From: G965200765 sp965203865
GTDB taxonomy: Bacteria > Pseudomonadota > Gammaproteobacteria > Arenicellales > JAJDZL01
Reading direction: 5' to 3'
Assembly (NCBI GenBank): GCA_965203865.1
Contig: OZ241916.1
Span: 806,001-870,000 of the forward strand
DNA length: 64,000 nucleotides
Made by a program: the position numbers and the translations under genes. Positions within the stretch are counted from its first letter, which is position 1. Each line of letters opens with the position of its first letter. The notes under the pieces were generated by a model. It was not told where the DNA came from. It did no database searches and saw only the letters and a program-made list of their open reading frames with translations. Positions 25,759-34,001 of this stretch are shown here, piece by piece.

Positions 25759-27159
25759 ATGGACGCAATAAAACTACGAAATATACTGTCACTTGGAGAG
25801 GGTGCGTCTCTTGAGTTCAGGCATACTGTTGCATTTGATGTCGGCTGTGATATTTGCGCATTTGCCAATTCAGGAGGCGGGTTGATTTTAATCGGAGTAA
25901 CTGACGATGCCAGAGTTGTTGGCATATTGGACCACAATAATGTCAGTTCAAATGTTCGCAAAATCACCGACTTGATTGCCCCCGAAGTGCAAATTGATAT
26001 CAATTCTGTCAAAAGCGTGCTTTGTATAAGCATACCTGAGCAGAACAGTAGGCCATACTCGTTCAACGGAGAGTTTTACATTCGGGTCGGCGAATCTACA
26101 ATCGAAATTCCCAGCAACCAGATTCACAATCATCTTGCACAGGATACGGATTGCCCACTTGACGAATCGCCTTGCTTGAACTTTGACTTGTACAGTGATT
26201 TAACACCTGAAAAATGGAAACAATTTGCCCGGCAAGCCAAAATTTCAACTGATATGAATCCCGTTGAAGCCTTGGATTTACTTAATTTGGTCAAGAATGG
26301 AAAAATTGTTCATGCAGGTGTTTGGCTACTTGCAAAAAATATTGACGAGTACACATTGAATGCCGGGATTAAATGCACAGTGTACATGGGCGCAACAAAG
26401 TCGCAGATTATTGATCAAAAATATTTTCATCAAGACATCTACTCCAATCTAGAAGACTGTATTTCATATATTAAAGGAAAGTTGAATACTGCTTTGATCC
26501 AAAATAACTCAAGCAGTGCAGAACAGCTTGAACTGCCAGAAACTGCGCTTCAGGCGGCGATGCTCTGCGCGGTTGTAAATCGAGATTACCATATTATGGC
26601 GCCGATTCAAATCAATATACTTTACGACCGTTTGGAGCTTTTGGTGCCGGATGGGATTCAACGAAACTCTTCCATAAAAAGGCCGATAAATTCACTTCTA
26701 TTTGCAGTTTTGGGTCAAATGGGGCAAGCAAAAATTTTGGGATTGAATTTTTCACGAATTAAAGAAATGTGCCTGAACTACGGCTTGCAAGCACCCGCTT
26801 TATCAAAGGAAGGGGATACTGAAACTATCACCTTTTTTCGAAAAGCATTACATGAGGGGTCATTTACCAAACATGTAGAAGAAAAGAAGATTCATCATGT
26901 TGCCACACAAGATAGCACGCGTGTTGCACAAAAAGTTCAGAATTTGATAAATGTAATGGACGGTGAAGTTTCTCGCTCGGAAATTTTGGAGAAACTGCAA
27001 CTTAAGGACAGGGTGTATGTAATGAAAGAGTATCTACACCCGGCACTTGAGGAGATGTATATTGAAATGACTATCCCGGAGAAGCCTCGAAGTCGGAATC
27101 AAAAATACAAACTAACCGAAAAAGGGTTGAAAATCAAGAGTCAATTGGACAGAAATTAA
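25759..27159 (+). CDS. AlbA_2/Schlafen-type ATP- or nucleic-acid-binding protein
   Basis: The 466-residue protein starts MDAIKLRNILSLGEGASLEF with the family Glu near residue 19, followed by CDICAFANSGGGLILIGVTDD and IRVGESTIEIPSNQI. This is the AlbA_2 (Schlafen AlbA) domain, found in putative transcriptional regulators and in RNA-cleaving Schlafen proteins. The middle region contains ETALQAAMLCAVVNRDYHIM and ILYDRLELLVPDGIQ, as in long AlbA_2 proteins with an ATPase-like segment. The C-terminus (VMDGEVSRSEILEKLQLKDR, KYKLTEKGLK) looks like a winged helix. The gene is isolated, convergent with ilvE, and may be an accessory gene. Specific function is not known. Confidence 0.75.
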   Translation: MDAIKLRNILSLGEGASLEFRHTVAFDVGCDICAFANSGGGLILIGVTDDARVVGILDHNNVSSNVRKITDLIAPEVQIDINSVKSVLCISIPEQNSRPYSFNGEFYIRVGESTIEIPSNQIHNHLAQDTDCPLDESPCLNFDLYSDLTPEKWKQFARQAKISTDMNPVEALDLLNLVKNGKIVHAGVWLLAKNIDEYTLNAGIKCTVYMGATKSQIIDQKYFHQDIYSNLEDCISYIKGKLNTALIQNNSSSAEQLELPETALQAAMLCAVVNRDYHIMAPIQINILYDRLELLVPDGIQRNSSIKRPINSLLFAVLGQMGQAKILGLNFSRIKEMCLNYGLQAPALSKEGDTETITFFRKALHEGSFTKHVEEKKIHHVATQDSTRVAQKVQNLINVMDGEVSRSEILEKLQLKDRVYVMKEYLHPALEEMYIEMTIPEKPRSRNQKYKLTEKGLKIKSQLDRN

Positions 27160-27188
27160 AACAATGCCCGTTGTCTCTGTCGGACCGC

Positions 27189-28262
27189 TTAAACTGATAC
27201 TATGCGAGTCCAGCCGAACTTGTCCTCAATTTCACCTCTTTGGATTCCAACTATAAAATCATACAATTGCTTACTTAGCCGATTCGGGTTTTGGAAAGCG
27301 ATTTCGTACAGCTCGCCCCGAAATCCAATACTTTTTACTGGAGTGATTACAACAGCTGTCCCGCATCCGAAGGCTTCGTGTAGAGCACCAGATTTTAAGC
27401 CGTCGATAATTTCTTGAATGTCAATCAGTCTTTCTTCGCAGGCAATTCCCATGTCTTTGGCAAGTCTGAGAATACTATCGCGAGTTACGCCATGTAAGAT
27501 TGTTCCAGTAAGTGAAGGCGTGATCAATTTTTCATTCATATGAAAACAAATGTTCATCTGTCCAACTTCTTCAATGTATCGGTGATGTTCACCATCCAGC
27601 CAAAGCACTTGATCAAAACCCTCGTCCTTGCCTTCATGGGCAGGTTTGAAGGTTGCCGCATAGTTGCCGCCTGTTTTCGCAAACCCCGTACCTCCTCGTA
27701 TTGCGCGGGAGTATTTCTCTTCAGCTTTCAATGAGACTCCCGGAGTGCCTTCTTTGAAATAACCGCCAACTGGTGAAAGATTAATCAAAAAAATGTACTC
27801 GTTGCTTGGTCGAACATCCAGCTGGCCCTCGGTAGCAAACAGAACTGGTCGAATATACAGGGACTGTGTTCTGCCCGGCGGTACCCACCTGTGGTCGACT
27901 CTTACCAACTCTTCAATAGCACTTAGAAATAAATCTTCATCCATTTGTGGCAGACACATTCGGTCGCAAGATGCCATCATTCTTTTGTAGTTCATTTCAG
28001 GTCGAAACAGTCGAATTGCACCATCTTCTCCGCGGTAAGCCTTCAACCCTTCAAATATCGTATGTCCATAGTGAATAGCTGCGGTTACAGGGTGAATTTC
28101 TATGTTGCCAAACGGCACAATTCGCGGCCTGCTCCAGGCACCATCCCGATACTCCATTTGAAACATGTGATCGGAGAACGTGGAACCGAATTGAAGATTG
28201 TCAAAGTCAATTTCGCTGACTCGACTCTGCTTTGTTCTATGTATTTCAATTGTATTACTCAT
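27189..28262 (-). CDS. ilvE: Branched-chain amino-acid aminotransferase
   Basis: The 357 residues match the long form of IlvE (fold type IV, PLP). Seen motifs are IHYGHTIFEGLKAYRGEDG, RMCLPQMDEDLF, YIRPVLFATEG, the PLP lysine in GTGFAKTGGNYAATF, the EEVGQMNICFHMN signature and TPSLTGTILHGVTRDSIL. It transfers amino groups between leucine, isoleucine or valine and 2-oxoglutarate. It lies 62 bases downstream of guaD on the same strand and so might be transcribed with the purine cluster, although its role is general metabolism. It is convergent with the AlbA_2 gene, from which it is separated by only 29 bases. Confidence 0.92.
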   Translation of the reverse strand: MSNTIEIHRTKQSRVSEIDFDNLQFGSTFSDHMFQMEYRDGAWSRPRIVPFGNIEIHPVTAAIHYGHTIFEGLKAYRGEDGAIRLFRPEMNYKRMMASCDRMCLPQMDEDLFLSAIEELVRVDHRWVPPGRTQSLYIRPVLFATEGQLDVRPSNEYIFLINLSPVGGYFKEGTPGVSLKAEEKYSRAIRGGTGFAKTGGNYAATFKPAHEGKDEGFDQVLWLDGEHHRYIEEVGQMNICFHMNEKLITPSLTGTILHGVTRDSILRLAKDMGIACEERLIDIQEIIDGLKSGALHEAFGCGTAVVITPVKSIGFRGELYEIAFQNPNRLSKQLYDFIVGIQRGEIEDKFGWTRIVSV

Positions 28263-28324
28263 GGGTACATGCTATGGGTTTGATTAACTGCATAAAGCAC
28301 GAAATTTTATAGTATTCCAAAGCA

Positions 28325-29647
28325 TTAGTGGACAAGATAGTCCATGGGCAAAGAATCTCGTGCGTAAATTCGCTTCCCCATGCTCCATGTTTCCTGAACA
28401 TTTTGCGCTCTTCCCATAATGGCATAGGCAAACAACTCGTCCTCAATGCTATTCAATTGTTCCAGTCTGTTTTTCATAAGCGGATTATTCCATGTATCCA
28501 GCACAACAAAATCAGCTTCCTTGCCCGGTTCGAAATTACCAATGTATTGATCAATGTGAAGTGCGCGGGCACCGCCAAGTGTAGCCAGGTAAAACAATTC
28601 TAGCGAACTTAGCAATTCTCCGTTTAAACAGCCTGCTTTGTACAATTCCTGCATTGTCTCCAGCATTGAAAAACTGGTTCCACCGCCTATATCCGTGCCG
28701 AGTGCTGTCGGTACGCCGTAACTACTCAGGTGAATTGGCCGAACGATTCCGCTACCAAGAAATAAATTTGAAGTCGGACACAGTATTGCAGTAGCCCCTG
28801 CATCAGCTAGCCTTTCACATTCGGAACTACTAAGGTGAATGCAGTGTGCGAACAACGATCGGTCGGTGACCAGTCCGAATCCTTCATATACACCCAGATA
28901 GTCCTTGAATTCGGGAAACAGGCCAAGTGTCCAGTCGATTTCAGACTTTGTTTCAGACAGGTGGGTGTGAAGCAGTACATCCGGAAATTCAGCAATTAAT
29001 TTACCACAAATTTTCAGTTGATCATGTGTGGAGGTACCAGCGAATCTTGGAGTTACTGCATAGGATTGCCGACTTGTCCCGTTCCATTTGCGGATCTGTT
29101 CGCTCGTGCTTTGGTAACCCAAATCTTCTCCGTCGCAAAGTTCAGGCGGGGCATTGCGGTTCATCAAAACCTTGCCAGCTACCATGCGCATCCCGCGTTG
29201 GACAGATTCCTCGAAAAAACTGTCTACGGATTCCCTGTGAACAGTAGGGTAGACCAAAGCGCTTGTAGTTCCATTTCGAACTAGCTCGTTGAAAAATTCA
29301 ACGGCAACAAGCGAAGCATATTCCGGGTCGGAAAACTTGCATTCCTCTGGAAAGGTATGCTTTTCGAGCCATTCAAGCAAGCCCGGAGCTGATGAGGCAA
29401 TAATTCGAGTTTGCGCATAATGAATATGAGCATCCACAAATCCAGGACAAATCAGACAGTTCTCATAGTCGAATACGGGAAACGATTTTTCCATATCAAG
29501 GGTCAATTCATTGTCAGGCATGACTTGTTCAATAATGCCGTCTTGAATAATCATTACTCCCTTGGGCAAGTATGACCAGGCAGCCGGATTTTTCGCTGGA
29601 TTGTCTGTAATGTGGAAGATCGGGCCGCGTATGGCTAATCTCGGCAT
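28325..29647 (-). CDS. guaD: Guanine deaminase
   Basis: The amidohydrolase has the metal motif DAHIHYAQTRIIAS (HxH plus the guanine-deaminase Gln), LLEWLEKHTFPEE, HLSETKSEIDW, FAHCIHLSSSECERLADAGA and ALGTDIGGGTSFSML with the catalytic Asp. Guanine deaminase converts guanine to xanthine, feeding the xanthine dehydrogenase encoded upstream. Start chosen: ATG at 29647 (MPRLAIRGPIFH), with AGGGTG about 10 bases before it; a TTG at 29671 would add eight residues. It follows the BMP-type binding protein gene by about 60 bases, consistent with co-transcription of uptake and degradation genes. Confidence 0.93.
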   Translation of the reverse strand: MPRLAIRGPIFHITDNPAKNPAAWSYLPKGVMIIQDGIIEQVMPDNELTLDMEKSFPVFDYENCLICPGFVDAHIHYAQTRIIASSAPGLLEWLEKHTFPEECKFSDPEYASLVAVEFFNELVRNGTTSALVYPTVHRESVDSFFEESVQRGMRMVAGKVLMNRNAPPELCDGEDLGYQSTSEQIRKWNGTSRQSYAVTPRFAGTSTHDQLKICGKLIAEFPDVLLHTHLSETKSEIDWTLGLFPEFKDYLGVYEGFGLVTDRSLFAHCIHLSSSECERLADAGATAILCPTSNLFLGSGIVRPIHLSSYGVPTALGTDIGGGTSFSMLETMQELYKAGCLNGELLSSLELFYLATLGGARALHIDQYIGNFEPGKEADFVVLDTWNNPLMKNRLEQLNSIEDELFAYAIMGRAQNVQETWSMGKRIYARDSLPMDYLVH

Positions 29648-29707
29648 TTCAAATTCACCCTGATGAAGCAACCAGTAGCCGACGCATTAGTGCAATCAGT
29701 TGACTAG

Positions 29708-30796
29708 CTAGTTCGGAATTGAACCTTGAACGCCTTGTACATAGTAGTTCATTCCTAGTAAGTGCTCATCGCTCAAGTTTTCACCTGCTGAAACTATTTC
29801 ATTCCCATTTTGATCGTATATTGGACCAGAAAACGGGTGAATTGTTCCTGCCCGGATACCGGCAATTGTTTCTTCTGCGTCAGCGATAACCTCGGGGGGA
29901 ATAGCGCTTCTGTTAAAATCTGCCAATTGAATGGCATTTTCTGCCATTCCTCGCCAACTGTCGCCAGAAGTCCAGCTTCCGTCAATTGCGGCGTTTACAC
30001 GGTCTACGTAATATTGTCCCCAGTTTGGAATGATTGCAGTCAACTGAGTTGTTGGAGCCAAATCTCTCATGTCAGAAGTTTGTCCAAATACAAATACCCC
30101 TTGCTCTTCTGCTTCGATCACTGTGCCGATTGAATCAGTATGCTGGGCTATTATGTCAGCACCTCGGTCAATCAGAAATTTCGTTGCTTCCCTGTCTCTT
30201 TCAGGATTGTTCCAGCTGCTTACCCACACCACTTCTACAATGGCCTCTGGATTGACTTCTCGAAGCCCAATTGTGAATGAATTTATACCGCGAATAATCT
30301 CGGGAATTGGAAATGCAGCGACATACCCGATTCGGTTGGATTTGGTCATCGCACCTGCGATTTGACCGCTCACATAGCGACCTTCATAGAACCGGGCGGA
30401 GTAAGTTGCCAAATTTTTACTTCGCTTTTCCCCAGTAGCGTTTTCAAACTTCACATTTGGAAAGCGATTTGCCACAGCAACGGCAGAGTCCGTATGGGCT
30501 CCCGATGTAAAGAAAATCAGGTCAAAATCGCCAGATGCCATGTCCACAATCGTGGACAGCATCTCCTCTTCCGTAGTAACATGCTGCAATGAAAAAGTTT
30601 CAATTGAATCACCAAGCTTTTTCTCCAGGTACTGTCTGCTTTGGTCGTGCTGATGATTCCAGCCATGAGTTCTGATTTCATTTACATATACGAATCCTAC
30701 TTTCAGCTTCTCATCCGTTGCCGCCACCGGCGGAAAAGCTGCAATAGCAATCAGCGAAAGTAGAATTGTTCCAGAAAAATATTTAATTTTTAGCAC
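29708..30796 (-). CDS. BMP-family ABC transporter substrate-binding protein (nucleoside/purine type), copy 1
   Basis: The 362 residues begin (GTG start) MLKIKYFSGTILLSLIAIAA with a signal peptide ending near VAATDEK, then KVGFVYVNEIRTHGWNHQHDQ. The pattern GD.IFFTSGAHTDSAVAVANRFPNVKFENATG, YSARFYEGRYVSGQIAGAMTKSNRIGYVAAFPIPEIIRGIN is diagnostic of BMP proteins (PnrA/Med family), which bind nucleosides or related compounds in the periplasm. It is closely similar to copy 2 (31760-32833), so the pair arose by duplication. The degenerate IS element now lies between them and may separate copy 1 and guaD from the upstream promoter. Confidence 0.9.
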   Translation of the reverse strand: MLKIKYFSGTILLSLIAIAAFPPVAATDEKLKVGFVYVNEIRTHGWNHQHDQSRQYLEKKLGDSIETFSLQHVTTEEEMLSTIVDMASGDFDLIFFTSGAHTDSAVAVANRFPNVKFENATGEKRSKNLATYSARFYEGRYVSGQIAGAMTKSNRIGYVAAFPIPEIIRGINSFTIGLREVNPEAIVEVVWVSSWNNPERDREATKFLIDRGADIIAQHTDSIGTVIEAEEQGVFVFGQTSDMRDLAPTTQLTAIIPNWGQYYVDRVNAAIDGSWTSGDSWRGMAENAIQLADFNRSAIPPEVIADAEETIAGIRAGTIHPFSGPIYDQNGNEIVSAGENLSDEHLLGMNYYVQGVQGSIPN

Positions 30797-31083
30797 TTCA
30801 AGTTAGTTATTTGTTTAGAGTGGGCTCCTGATTGAACAAGAAACATCTTGCCGGGAACCGGCAATCTGCAATTCCGTGCAAAACAAGGAAAATACATTAA
30901 AAAATTACATGCTTCTAAGCTGAAATAAGGTTGTCTTATAATACAATGTAACAATCTGGTCGAGCATGGTATCAAGAAAATTTCAATACTTCATCTTCAT
31001 GCGGAGATTGTGCAATCTCTCCAAGAATTTTGCTCCAAATTGGCATGGTTTATGGATTCGCTTAAAATATACTCTTTGAGCAT

Positions 31084-31266
31084 TTATTTTGCACTAGTGC
31101 CAAACTTGTTAATAAAAGTTCTTGTTCTTCTCATCAGCTCAATATATTCGCGTTCTCCTGGTTGTTCCAATATCTCTTTAGGAACAACGTAGTCTTTGTA
31201 GCGGTCCATGTCTAATTTTTCTGATTTTTCAGTGTTTTTGGGGTTATCTCTAGCATTATCTTTCAT
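31084..31266 (-). CDS. Small hypothetical protein inside the IS boundaries
   Basis: The 60-residue frame starts at ATG 31266 (MKDNARDNPKNTEKSEKLDM) with AAGGTGG six bases upstream; a GTG at 31275 would add three residues. The product is hydrophilic and charged (VPKEILEQPGEREYIELMRR) with no signal peptide or membrane segment. It is not recognised. It lies between the transposase stop and the left terminal repeat on the same strand, so it could be a passenger gene, which IS1595-type elements sometimes carry. The good ribosome site and protein-like composition favour a real gene, but this is not certain. Confidence 0.45.
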   Translation of the reverse strand: MKDNARDNPKNTEKSEKLDMDRYKDYVVPKEILEQPGEREYIELMRRTRTFINKFGTSAK

Positions 31267-31299
31267 TTTTGCCACCTTGTAATATCAATGGCAGTACAT

Positions 31300-31674
31300 T
31301 CATCTAAACTGAATTAAGGGGAGTTCGAATCGGCACATGTCAACGGCGGCTTGCAGCAATCGACCAGGCAGCTGATGTTCCCAGAATCGGCGATTAAAGG
31401 AGAACACAAATTCGTCAATATATTCCCCGAAGGGGTCGCTGCCACACCCCATGGAAGATTTCCGCCAGAAAACTCTTGAAATTGCTGGCGACAATATGAA
31501 CCTTCGGAAATCATTCATGCACTTTTTCCGTCGGGGGCCTTGGCTTCGTGACAGTGCGATTCGTCCAGAACCTGCAAGGCATTGAATGCCTTGCAGGTTC
31601 AACTCTACTAGACAAGTCTCCTGAGTCAAGCACCTCTGTATCCATTCAAAAAAATTGGCAGAGTTCTGCTGCAT
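31300..31674 (-). pseudogene. Damaged IS1595-type transposase
   Basis: From the ATG at 31674 the frame reads MQQNSANFFEWIQRCLTQET, like the N-terminus of IS1595 transposases. It runs through a palindromic insertion, and the end reads EYIDEFVFSFNRRFWEHQLP and LLQAAVDMCRFE, the typical C-terminus. The zinc-ribbon (CPxC) and the DDE catalytic region expected between them are missing, so some 100-150 residues have been deleted. Not functional. Confidence 0.7.
31568..31600. repeat. 33-bp perfect palindrome within the transposase remnant
   Basis: Arms of 16 bases, GAACCTGCAAGGCATT and AATGCCTTGCAGGTTC, flank a single base. A perfect palindrome of this length with a one-base centre is rare by chance. 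It lies exactly where the transposase sequence is interrupted, so it may mark the deletion joint or a nested small element. Confidence 0.85.
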
Positions 31675-31759
31675 TTGAAATTTCCTCAATAGCACGCTCA
31701 ATCAGATAGTTACGTTGCATTATAAGACAAACCCTAATTCAAATTAGATGCATGAAAAA

Positions 31760-32833
31760 TTATTTGGGCACAGACCCTTCCACGCCTTCAATGTAGTAGT
31801 CCATAACAGCGAGGTCACCATCCCCCATTACTTCACCGGCAGGCAGCACTTCCGTGCCATCCTGATTTCTTATCGGCCCCGTAAAGGGATGCAGTTCTCC
31901 GGCAGTGATTGCCGCGATGGTAGCCTGCGCGTCAGCAACAACATCTGCCGGCATTTCGGCGGTATTCAATTCCGACATCTGAATCATGCCTTCTTGCATT
32001 CCGTACCATATTGCCTGTGATTTCCAAGTGCCATCCATGACGGCTTTTGCCCTTGCAACGTAGTAGGGACCCCAATTGTTAACAGTTGCAGTCAATTGTG
32101 CTCTTGGTGCAAATTCGCGCATGTCCGATGCTTGCCCAAACGCCCAAACTCCGCGTTCTTCTGCCACTTGCACAGGAGCAGGAGAATCTGTATGCTGGGT
32201 TAAAAAGTCCGCGCCCTGGTCAACAAGGGCTTTGGCAGCATCGCCTTCTTTACCGGGGTCGAACCAACTGCTGACCCAAATGACTTTCACTGTAGCCTCC
32301 GGATTTACACTTCTCAAGCCCAGTGTAAAGGCATTGATTCCGCGCACGACTTCCGGAATTGGAAATGAGGCAATATAGCCAACAATATTGGATTTGGTCA
32401 TTGCTCCTGCAATTCGCCCCAGCACATATCGGCCTTCATAGAAGCGAGCGACATAGGTTGCTACATTATCCGCTTGCTTGTAACCGGTTGCGTGTTCAAA
32501 CTTCACATCCGGAAACTGTTCAGCAACCTTGATCGTCGGATTCATGTATCCAAACGAAGTGGTGAAAATCAACTGATGTCCATCGGCAGCCAGTTGTCGT
32601 ATGACTCGCTCGGCATCCTGGCCTTCTGGAACTGATTCTACATAGGTTGTTTCGACACCCAGTTCCTTCTCCAGCATCAAGCGACCTTCGTTATGCTGAT
32701 AGGTCCAACCATGGTCTCCAATTGGACCCACATAAACAAAACCGACTTTCAAATGATCGTCAGCCAATGCTGTTGGGGAGAGAACAGCGAATGCCAAAAA
32801 AACTGCCCCAAGTGTTTTTAATACCTTTTTCAT
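31760..32833 (-). CDS. BMP-family ABC transporter substrate-binding protein (nucleoside/purine type), copy 2
   Basis: Translation from the ATG at 32833 gives MKKVLKTLGAVFLAFAVLSP, a signal peptide cleaved near ALADDHL, then KVGFVYVGPIGDHGWTYQHNEGR. The start is fixed by GAGGAG seven bases upstream; longer forms have no ribosome site. Conserved BMP segments are FTTSFGYMNPTIKVAEQFPDVKFEHATGY, YVARFYEGRYVLGRIAGAMT and SSWFDPGKEGDAAKALVDQG. It is the binding protein most closely linked to the permease and ATPase genes upstream (end of permease gene at 33072), so it is likely the main receptor of this nucleoside- or purine-type importer. Confidence 0.92.
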   Translation of the reverse strand: MKKVLKTLGAVFLAFAVLSPTALADDHLKVGFVYVGPIGDHGWTYQHNEGRLMLEKELGVETTYVESVPEGQDAERVIRQLAADGHQLIFTTSFGYMNPTIKVAEQFPDVKFEHATGYKQADNVATYVARFYEGRYVLGRIAGAMTKSNIVGYIASFPIPEVVRGINAFTLGLRSVNPEATVKVIWVSSWFDPGKEGDAAKALVDQGADFLTQHTDSPAPVQVAEERGVWAFGQASDMREFAPRAQLTATVNNWGPYYVARAKAVMDGTWKSQAIWYGMQEGMIQMSELNTAEMPADVVADAQATIAAITAGELHPFTGPIRNQDGTEVLPAGEVMGDGDLAVMDYYIEGVEGSVPK

Positions 32834-32908
32834 AAAAAAGCTCCTCATTTTGTATAAAAAGCAGATAGAGTTAATACAAGTATTTCTAATACTTCTGACA
32901 TTCCTCAA

Positions 32909-32923
32909 AGCCGATTTGCGGCT
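32909..32923 (-). terminator. Short stem-loop between permease gene and BMP gene
   Basis: On the minus strand AGCCG, CAAAT, CGGCT is followed by TTT. The five-base stem is weak. It could lower transcription between the permease operon and the BMP gene, but is more a suggestion than a firm call. Confidence 0.25.
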
Positions 32924-33071
32924 CCAAAATTATTTATAGCCGGAAATATTCAAAATTTAATGTCATAAGTGTAAATTAAAATTGGGTTTAATGCCAAACT
33001 AGCAATTGGTTGATGATTTTTGATTGATTCGTATTTGGCAATGGACCCGATGAAATTGAAGTTACTGCCCG

Positions 33072-34001
33072 CTATTTGTTTGGGTGAAAAATAATTCCGA
33101 TGCAGGCGGGGGCACTCAATTTTACGCGTGATGTATCCCGGGAAATAAGCACCAGAACCAGGATTGTTACCAGGTAGGGTAGCATGGATAGAATTTGCCC
33201 TGGAATTTGAACCCCGAATCCCTGCATATGAAGCTGGAATATCGTAACCGCTCCGAATAAGTAGGCGCCGACAAGAAGCCGCCCCGGTTTCCATGTTGCG
33301 AACACAACAAGTGCCAGAGCTATCCAGCCTCTGCCGGCGGTCATGTTCTCCGCCCACATCGGCGTGTAGGAAAGCGAGAGGAAGGCACCTGCAAGACCAC
33401 TCATCGCACCTCCGAATAAAACCGCAAGGAATCGAATCCTTATGACCGGGTATCCAATGGAGTGAGCTGCGATATGAGAATCTCCGACAGCGCGAAGTAC
33501 CAGCCCGGCTTTGGTGCGAAACAAAAACCAGTGAACCGCAATCACCATAAAAATTGAAAAATAAATCAATGCATCGTGCGACAGTAGCAGGGGCCCCAAG
33601 ATGGGAATGTCAGTGACAAACGGCAACTCAATTGAGGGAAGCTTTTCTATGGGGCGACCAATAACCGGCTTTCCGATCAGCGAACTTAAGCCGATGCCGA
33701 AGAGAGTCAGTGCCAGTCCGGAAGCTACCTGGTTGGCCAGAAATATTAGTGTGAGAGTGGCAAAAAGCGCGGACATCAATACTCCGGCAACTGCCGCAAC
33801 CAAAATGCCGAAGAGCCAGCTGCCGGAGTAAAATGCAGCGATAAATCCGCTGACGGCTCCAACCAGCATTGTGCCTTCCACACCCAAATTCAGCACGCCC
33901 GATTTTTCCGTTACCAGCTCTCCTGTGGCCGCCAGCAGCAAAGGCGTAGCAGCACTTACGACTGTAAGCAAAACGAGTTCAACTGTTGAAACAACTTCCA
34001 T
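33072..34001 (-). CDS. ABC transporter permease, BMP/nucleoside-uptake type (second permease)
   Basis: The 309-residue membrane protein begins MEVVSTVELVLLTVVSAATP, contains the family segment LAATGELVTEKSGVLNLGVEGTMLVGAV, several long hydrophobic helices, LRAVGDSHIAAHSIGYPVIRIR (coupling-helix region) and GLAGAFLSLSYTPMWAENMTAGRGWIALALV. It belongs to the BPD_transp_2 family like PnrE/YufQ of nucleoside importers. Its ATG overlaps by one base the stop of the first permease gene, so the two are translated together and form the membrane channel with the double ATPase 35076-36650. Confidence 0.92.
   Translation of the reverse strand: MEVVSTVELVLLTVVSAATPLLLAATGELVTEKSGVLNLGVEGTMLVGAVSGFIAAFYSGSWLFGILVAAVAGVLMSALFATLTLIFLANQVASGLALTLFGIGLSSLIGKPVIGRPIEKLPSIELPFVTDIPILGPLLLSHDALIYFSIFMVIAVHWFLFRTKAGLVLRAVGDSHIAAHSIGYPVIRIRFLAVLFGGAMSGLAGAFLSLSYTPMWAENMTAGRGWIALALVVFATWKPGRLLVGAYLFGAVTIFQLHMQGFGVQIPGQILSMLPYLVTILVLVLISRDTSRVKLSAPACIGIIFHPNK

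Larger units (their letters stand above)
30929..31734. mobile_element. Degenerate IS1595-type insertion element with matching ends
   Basis: The ends form an inverted pair: TTGTCTTATAATACAATGTA at 30931-30950 and, reading the minus strand from 31730, TTGTCTTATAATGCAACGTA. Aligned without gaps over 40 bases, 33 positions agree. Inside, on the minus strand, lie a damaged transposase (31300-31674) and a small downstream frame (31084-31266). At about 0.8 kb this fits a short IS1595/ISXO2-type element that lost the middle of its transposase. No clean 8-bp target duplication remains, so the insertion is old. It separates the two BMP-protein genes. Confidence 0.72.
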
